NCBI GenBank assembly: GCA_937907405.1
Contig: CALCIC010000863.1
Coordinates: 1-7,643 of the forward strand
DNA length: 7,643 nt
Reading direction: 5' to 3'
Source: an uncultured Isosphaeraceae bacterium
GTDB taxonomy: Bacteria; Planctomycetota; Planctomycetia; Isosphaerales; Isosphaeraceae
Shown here: positions 4,508-7,643 of the stretch, piece after piece
Layout: each line of letters begins with the position of its first letter
How positions within the stretch are numbered: the first letter of the stretch is position 1
Position numbers and translations under genes: made by a program
The notes under the pieces: model-generated
Databases searched by the model: none
What the model saw: only the letters and a program-made list of their open reading frames with translations
Told to the model about the DNA's origin: nothing

Positions 4508-7500
4508 ATATCTTCGACCGACGGATTCCCTGTCGTGGACGTTCGCCTGGCAGTCGTCGCTGATCCTGGCGATCGGCCTGGCGTCGGCCTTCGCCTGCCG
4601 CAAACGGCCAGCGCGGGCGCATCGCGCGTTGCTCGCGGCGATGCTCGCCGCCTTCGCCGCCCCCGCACTCACCGAAACCGGGAGGCGGCTCGGCTGGGGG
4701 CTCTGGGACACTCCCGAGGTCGCGAAGTTCGATCCGAAGCCGATGCCCGGCGGCCCCCTCGTTTCTTCGCCCGCGCCGAAGCCGCTACTCCTTCCAACGC
4801 CCGAGCGATCGCGGCCGATCGGTGCGAGCACGTCACCGGCGCCGGTCGAGATCGTCGCGCCTCCACCGCCCTCGAAGCCGTTCCCCTGGCGGTCGGCGTT
4901 GCTGACGGCCTGGGCGGTCGCCAGCCTGGCGCTGGGTCTGCGGCTCGTCGCGTCGTTCGCGAGCGGCGCGAGGATGGTGGGCCGAGGTCGCGCGGTCGAC
5001 GATCCGGCGATCCGGGCGCATGTCGACCGGGCGGCCGTCGGGCTCGGCCTGCGTATCGCGCCGAAGGTCCGGAGGCTGGCGGGGGTCCGCTGCCCGGCGA
5101 TCTGGTGCTGGGGACGAACGCCGGTGCTCCTGCTGCCCGAAGGGGAGGGGGCCTCGGCCGACACGATCGACTGGAACGGCGTATTCTGCCACGAACTGGC
5201 CCACTGGTCGCGGCGCGACCATCTGTCGGCCCTGGCCGGCGAGCTTCTGGTCTGCGCCTTGCCCTGGAATCCTCTCGCCTGGTGGTCGCGGTTGCGATTG
5301 GGCGAGCTGGCCGAACTCGCCTGCGACGACTGGGTGCTCGCCGCCGGCCTCCCCGCAGCCGACTACGCCGAATCGCTGCTCGGCCTGGCGCCTCAGCGGC
5401 AGGCGACCCCCGCGCTGGCCGCCGTTTCGAGCCGTCGCGGCCTGATGAACCGGCTGCGGCACATCCTTTCCGAGGGCCGCCGCGATCCCTCCCCCGGCGC
5501 GCGCTGGACGCTCGCGGTCTGCGTGGCGATGCTCGCCGCCGTCTCGACCCTCGCGCTTGCACAGGCCCGGCCGCCCGTGGCAAGTCAAGAATCGGCTCCG
5601 AAGGATAAGGAGGATCAAGCGTTGAACAAGACCCTGCGCGGGACGGTCCTCAGCCCCGACGGCAAGGCGCTCGCCGGGGCGACGGTGCTCTGGGTGGCCT
5701 ACCGCAAGCCCGCGCGCTCGTTCGTCGCCACGCCGAAGGGCGACGAGCCGAAATCCCGGCGCGAGATCCTCGGCAAGACTGGCACAGATTCCGCCGGCAC
5801 CTTCAAGTTCTCGACGCCCCTCGATCTCGACGATTACGTCAGCGATGGCGGCCTGTTCAGTCAAGTCGTCGTCAGGGCGCCCGGTCTCGGCCTTTCGTCC
5901 CGCGACGTCAAAACGAACGAACTGGACACTCCAATCACGCTGATGGTTCCAAAACAGGAGATGATCCACGGCCGCCTGCTCGCGCCCGATGGAACGCCCG
6001 CGAATGGCGTCCGCGCGACGCTCAGCGGCTTCCATAGCGACACGACGGGCCAGGAGGGCATGACCCTGGGAGATCGAGGCGATCGCGACGAATTGAGAGA
6101 CCTCTGGCCCCCCGCCCAGACGACCGACGCCGACGGACGATTCACCATCGAGGGCGCGCCGGCCGGGATGTACGTCAAACTCCTCTTCAAGCATCCCGAT
6201 TACGCGGTGGACGACGTGACCGTCAACACGACCCCCCAGCGAACCCTCTCGCCCTGGATTCGCGCGTTCGAGATCAAGCCCGTCGAGCCGACGTTCACGC
6301 ACACGCTCAAGCCCGCCCGGCCTGTTCATGGGCGCGTGACGGATCAGTCGACGGGTCAGCCGCTGGCCGGAATGCTCGTCGAGATGATCCCGATGCGAAG
6401 GCACGGCGGCGGTCGGTTCAGCACTCGCACCGACGCCGAAGGTCGCTATCGCGTCTCCGGCAACTGGACGGACGGGACCTATTTCACCACGGTCTACCCC
6501 GACGCCGACTCGGGATACCTCGCCGCGAAAGACGTCCACAACGGCTGGCCGACAGGAGACGTGGACTTCGCCCTGGAGAAAGGCCCGCTGATCCACGGCC
6601 GGGTCATCGACCAGGACGCGAAGCGGCCCATCTCCGGCGCATCCGTCGCGTATCAGCCCACAAGCAGGACTCCCGCCAACGAGAACGGGCTCGACAAGAT
6701 CACCAACGGCGACGGCCTGTTCATGTTCGCAAGCAAGGAACGATACGATTTCAGCAACACAGTCATAACCGACGCCGACGGACGGTTCACGATCACGGGG
6801 CTGCCCGGCCTGGGCTTCATCGCCGTCGAAACCGGCTCGGATGAATACATGCGAACGCCTCACAGCCCCCCGAGGAACGCAGCGATTCATCCCCAGGGGT
6901 TCGCCGCGGTCGACGTTCCCAAGGACGGGGAGCCGAAGCCGATCGAGGTCGTCTTGCGAAAGGGAGTAAGCCTCGAAGCCCTTGTGGTCGCGCCGGACGG
7001 TCGGCCCGTCGACGTCGTCACGGCCGCTTACCTCGGGATCGACGCCGCGCTCGTCGACGTCTGGAACCAGGGGCATGAGTTCGCCGAGGGGAAGTTCCGG
7101 ATTCCCGGCGCCGATCCCGATCGAACGTATCGCGTCTACTTCGTCGCGCCCGACAAGCACCTCGGCGCGGTGGCCGAGCTGAAGTACGAGCCCGACGCGA
7201 ACGCTCGGGTGATCCGCCTCCGGCCGACGGGCGTGATCCGAGGCCGGATCGCGTCACCGGGCGGTGAGTCGTCGCAGAAGGCGTTTGTGAACGTGAATCT
7301 CATCCTCAACCCGGAACGGCGGGAATATTCGCGCGACGAGTTGATGGACGAGCGCAACATGCAGTATTACGCCGCCATACTGGGCCAGCGTCATTTCTTC
7401 CTGCATCAAGGCCAGCCCGACGAGCGCGGAGAGTTCCAGCTCGACGCCATGATCCCCGGCGTGGGCTACTACGTCATAGGCGGGCGGGACGGTCGCGAGT

Positions 7501-7580
7501 TCCTCCAGCCGGTCTGGGATCTGAAGCCGGGCGAGGTTCGCGATCTAGGCGAGGTCAAGCTGCGCGAGCGGCCCCGTTGA
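4500..7580 (+). CDS. M56 (BlaR1-like) membrane metalloprotease fused to carboxypeptidase-regulatory-like repeats
   Basis: This is a predicted 1026-residue sensor-protease partner of the upstream BlaI. Membrane helices are likely at about 11-33, 40-57, 131-154 and 335-355. A proline-rich loop (72-128) lies between helices 2 and 3, probably outside. The cytoplasmic M56 domain contains the zinc motif HELAH at 231-235 and the second motif ELACDDWVL at 272-280, with Glu272 the likely third ligand. The intervening PWNPLAWW block is also typical. After helix 4 come six beta-sandwich repeats starting near residues 378, 488, 608, 697, 823 and 911. Each opens with a GR/GT-V-x-x-P-D-G-x-P-like strand, and most carry a TDADGRFTI-like turn. 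Staphylococcal BlaR1 is about 585-600 residues and carries a penicillin-binding domain here; no SxxK-type acylation domain is evident. The repeats probably face the periplasm or surface and may bind carbohydrate or protein. The gene overlaps blaI by 8 bases. Ligand and target are unknown. Confidence 0.9.
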   Translation: MFEYLRPTDSLSWTFAWQSSLILAIGLASAFACRKRPARAHRALLAAMLAAFAAPALTETGRRLGWGLWDTPEVAKFDPKPMPGGPLVSSPAPKPLLLPTPERSRPIGASTSPAPVEIVAPPPPSKPFPWRSALLTAWAVASLALGLRLVASFASGARMVGRGRAVDDPAIRAHVDRAAVGLGLRIAPKVRRLAGVRCPAIWCWGRTPVLLLPEGEGASADTIDWNGVFCHELAHWSRRDHLSALAGELLVCALPWNPLAWWSRLRLGELAELACDDWVLAAGLPAADYAESLLGLAPQRQATPALAAVSSRRGLMNRLRHILSEGRRDPSPGARWTLAVCVAMLAAVSTLALAQARPPVASQESAPKDKEDQALNKTLRGTVLSPDGKALAGATVLWVAYRKPARSFVATPKGDEPKSRREILGKTGTDSAGTFKFSTPLDLDDYVSDGGLFSQVVVRAPGLGLSSRDVKTNELDTPITLMVPKQEMIHGRLLAPDGTPANGVRATLSGFHSDTTGQEGMTLGDRGDRDELRDLWPPAQTTDADGRFTIEGAPAGMYVKLLFKHPDYAVDDVTVNTTPQRTLSPWIRAFEIKPVEPTFTHTLKPARPVHGRVTDQSTGQPLAGMLVEMIPMRRHGGGRFSTRTDAEGRYRVSGNWTDGTYFTTVYPDADSGYLAAKDVHNGWPTGDVDFALEKGPLIHGRVIDQDAKRPISGASVAYQPTSRTPANENGLDKITNGDGLFMFASKERYDFSNTVITDADGRFTITGLPGLGFIAVETGSDEYMRTPHSPPRNAAIHPQGFAAVDVPKDGEPKPIEVVLRKGVSLEALVVAPDGRPVDVVTAAYLGIDAALVDVWNQGHEFAEGKFRIPGADPDRTYRVYFVAPDKHLGAVAELKYEPDANARVIRLRPTGVIRGRIASPGGESSQKAFVNVNLILNPERREYSRDELMDERNMQYYAAILGQRHFFLHQGQPDERGEFQLDAMIPGVGYYVIGGRDGREFLQPVWDLKPGEVRDLGEVKLRERPR
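5607..5624 (+). promoter_or_regulatory. Possible internal ribosome binding site and TTG start within the M56 gene
   Basis: AAGGAGG at 5607-5613 stands 8 bases before an in-frame TTG at 5622 (Leu375). This is exactly where the membrane-protease part ends and the first repeat begins. A product started there would be about 652 residues of repeats without a signal peptide. Lys-Glu codons can make AAGGAG by chance, so this is only a candidate. Confidence 0.25.
6123..6149 (+). repeat. 27-bp copy encoding TDADGRFTI, repeat domain 2
   Basis: It differs at only 2 of 27 bases from 6768-6794, in the equivalent position of repeat domain 4. A more diverged relative lies near 6430 in domain 3. It marks internal duplication of the beta-sandwich domains, or strong constraint on this turn. 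Confidence 0.55.
6768..6794 (+). repeat. 27-bp copy encoding TDADGRFTI, repeat domain 4
   Basis: This is the second copy of the stretch at 6123-6149, 25 of 27 bases identical and in the same reading frame. Confidence 0.55.
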
Positions 7581-7589
7581 GGCCGGCGA

Positions 7590-7643
7590 TCAGCAGAACG
7601 GCTTGAGCGCCCGGCGCATCGTGGCGGCGTCGGGGTAGCGGTC
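7590..7643 (-). CDS. 3' end of an unidentified gene (partial)
   Basis: Read leftwards from the window edge, the minus strand gives 17 codons ending RYPDAATMRRALKPFC, then TGA at 7592-7590. The composition is that of a normal high-GC coding end, and the stop falls 9 bases from the opposing M56 stop. The sequence is reminiscent of the last helix of a protein kinase-like C-lobe (RYPDAATMRRAL), but 17 residues cannot support a family. It would be the tail of a gene converging on the M56 gene. Confidence 0.4.
   Translation of the reverse strand, partial: DRYPDAATMRRALKPFC

Noticed and set aside
4833..7160. A 775-codon open frame on the minus strand opposite the M56 gene
   Set aside because: It lies fully antisense to a gene with clear motifs. 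Its length is a by-product of high GC at third positions. It has no recognisable domain and a low-complexity composition.
4500..7580. Beta-lactam sensor BlaR1
   Set aside because: The membrane and protease parts match, but the C-terminal part is beta-sandwich repeats with no penicillin-binding domain, and no beta-lactamase is nearby.
1..7643. tRNA or rRNA genes, insertion sequence transposases, prophage genes
   Set aside because: None was seen on either strand by eye; nearly all of the window is accounted for by the protein genes listed.

Overview
The window is high-GC DNA, dense with genes. It most resembles a planctomycete of the Isosphaeraceae type (Singulisphaera, Paludisphaera and relatives). 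Three things suggest this: the codon style, a BlaI/M56 pair fused to carboxypeptidase-regulatory-like repeats, and short dispersed repeats that translate as 'SPKRQRV'-like peptides and are familiar from planctomycete genomes. This assignment is from recognition, not from a search.

Layout, left to right. (1) Bases 1-778 (+) are the C-terminal two thirds of S-adenosylmethionine synthetase (metK), cut by the window edge and followed by a strong GC hairpin at about 796-845. (2) Bases 907-3012 (+) hold a compact three-gene run: a galactokinase (galK), a three-helix DUF2784 membrane protein starting at TTG, and a DUF488 protein whose start overlaps the end of the gene before it. (3) Bases 3014-3709 (-) are a PhoU-family protein, converging on the DUF488 gene with one base between the stop codons. 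(4) Bases 3710-4108 are the only long intergenic region. It carries a weak phoU promoter candidate, a 168-bp repeat element with 29-bp inverted ends, and a TTGACA/TACTAT promoter whose -10 lies in one arm of a CTACTAT...ATAGTAG inverted repeat. (5) Bases 4109-7580 (+) are a translationally coupled pair: a BlaI/MecI-type repressor and a 1026-residue M56 (BlaR1-like) membrane metalloprotease. (6) The last 54 bases look like the 3' end of a minus-strand gene.

The most interesting part is the regulatory cassette at 4017-7580. The protein keeps the BlaR1 plan: about four membrane helices, a cytoplasmic HELAH zinc protease domain, and a sensor after the last helix. The penicillin-binding sensor is replaced by about 630 residues of six tandem beta-sandwich (carboxypeptidase-regulatory-like) repeats. 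The likely working model is that the outside repeats perceive a ligand or surface state, the protease is activated, BlaI is inactivated, and the promoter at 4017-4044 (and perhaps distant genes) is released. The ligand and the wider regulon cannot be read from this window. The remaining genes are ordinary housekeeping or small conserved genes.
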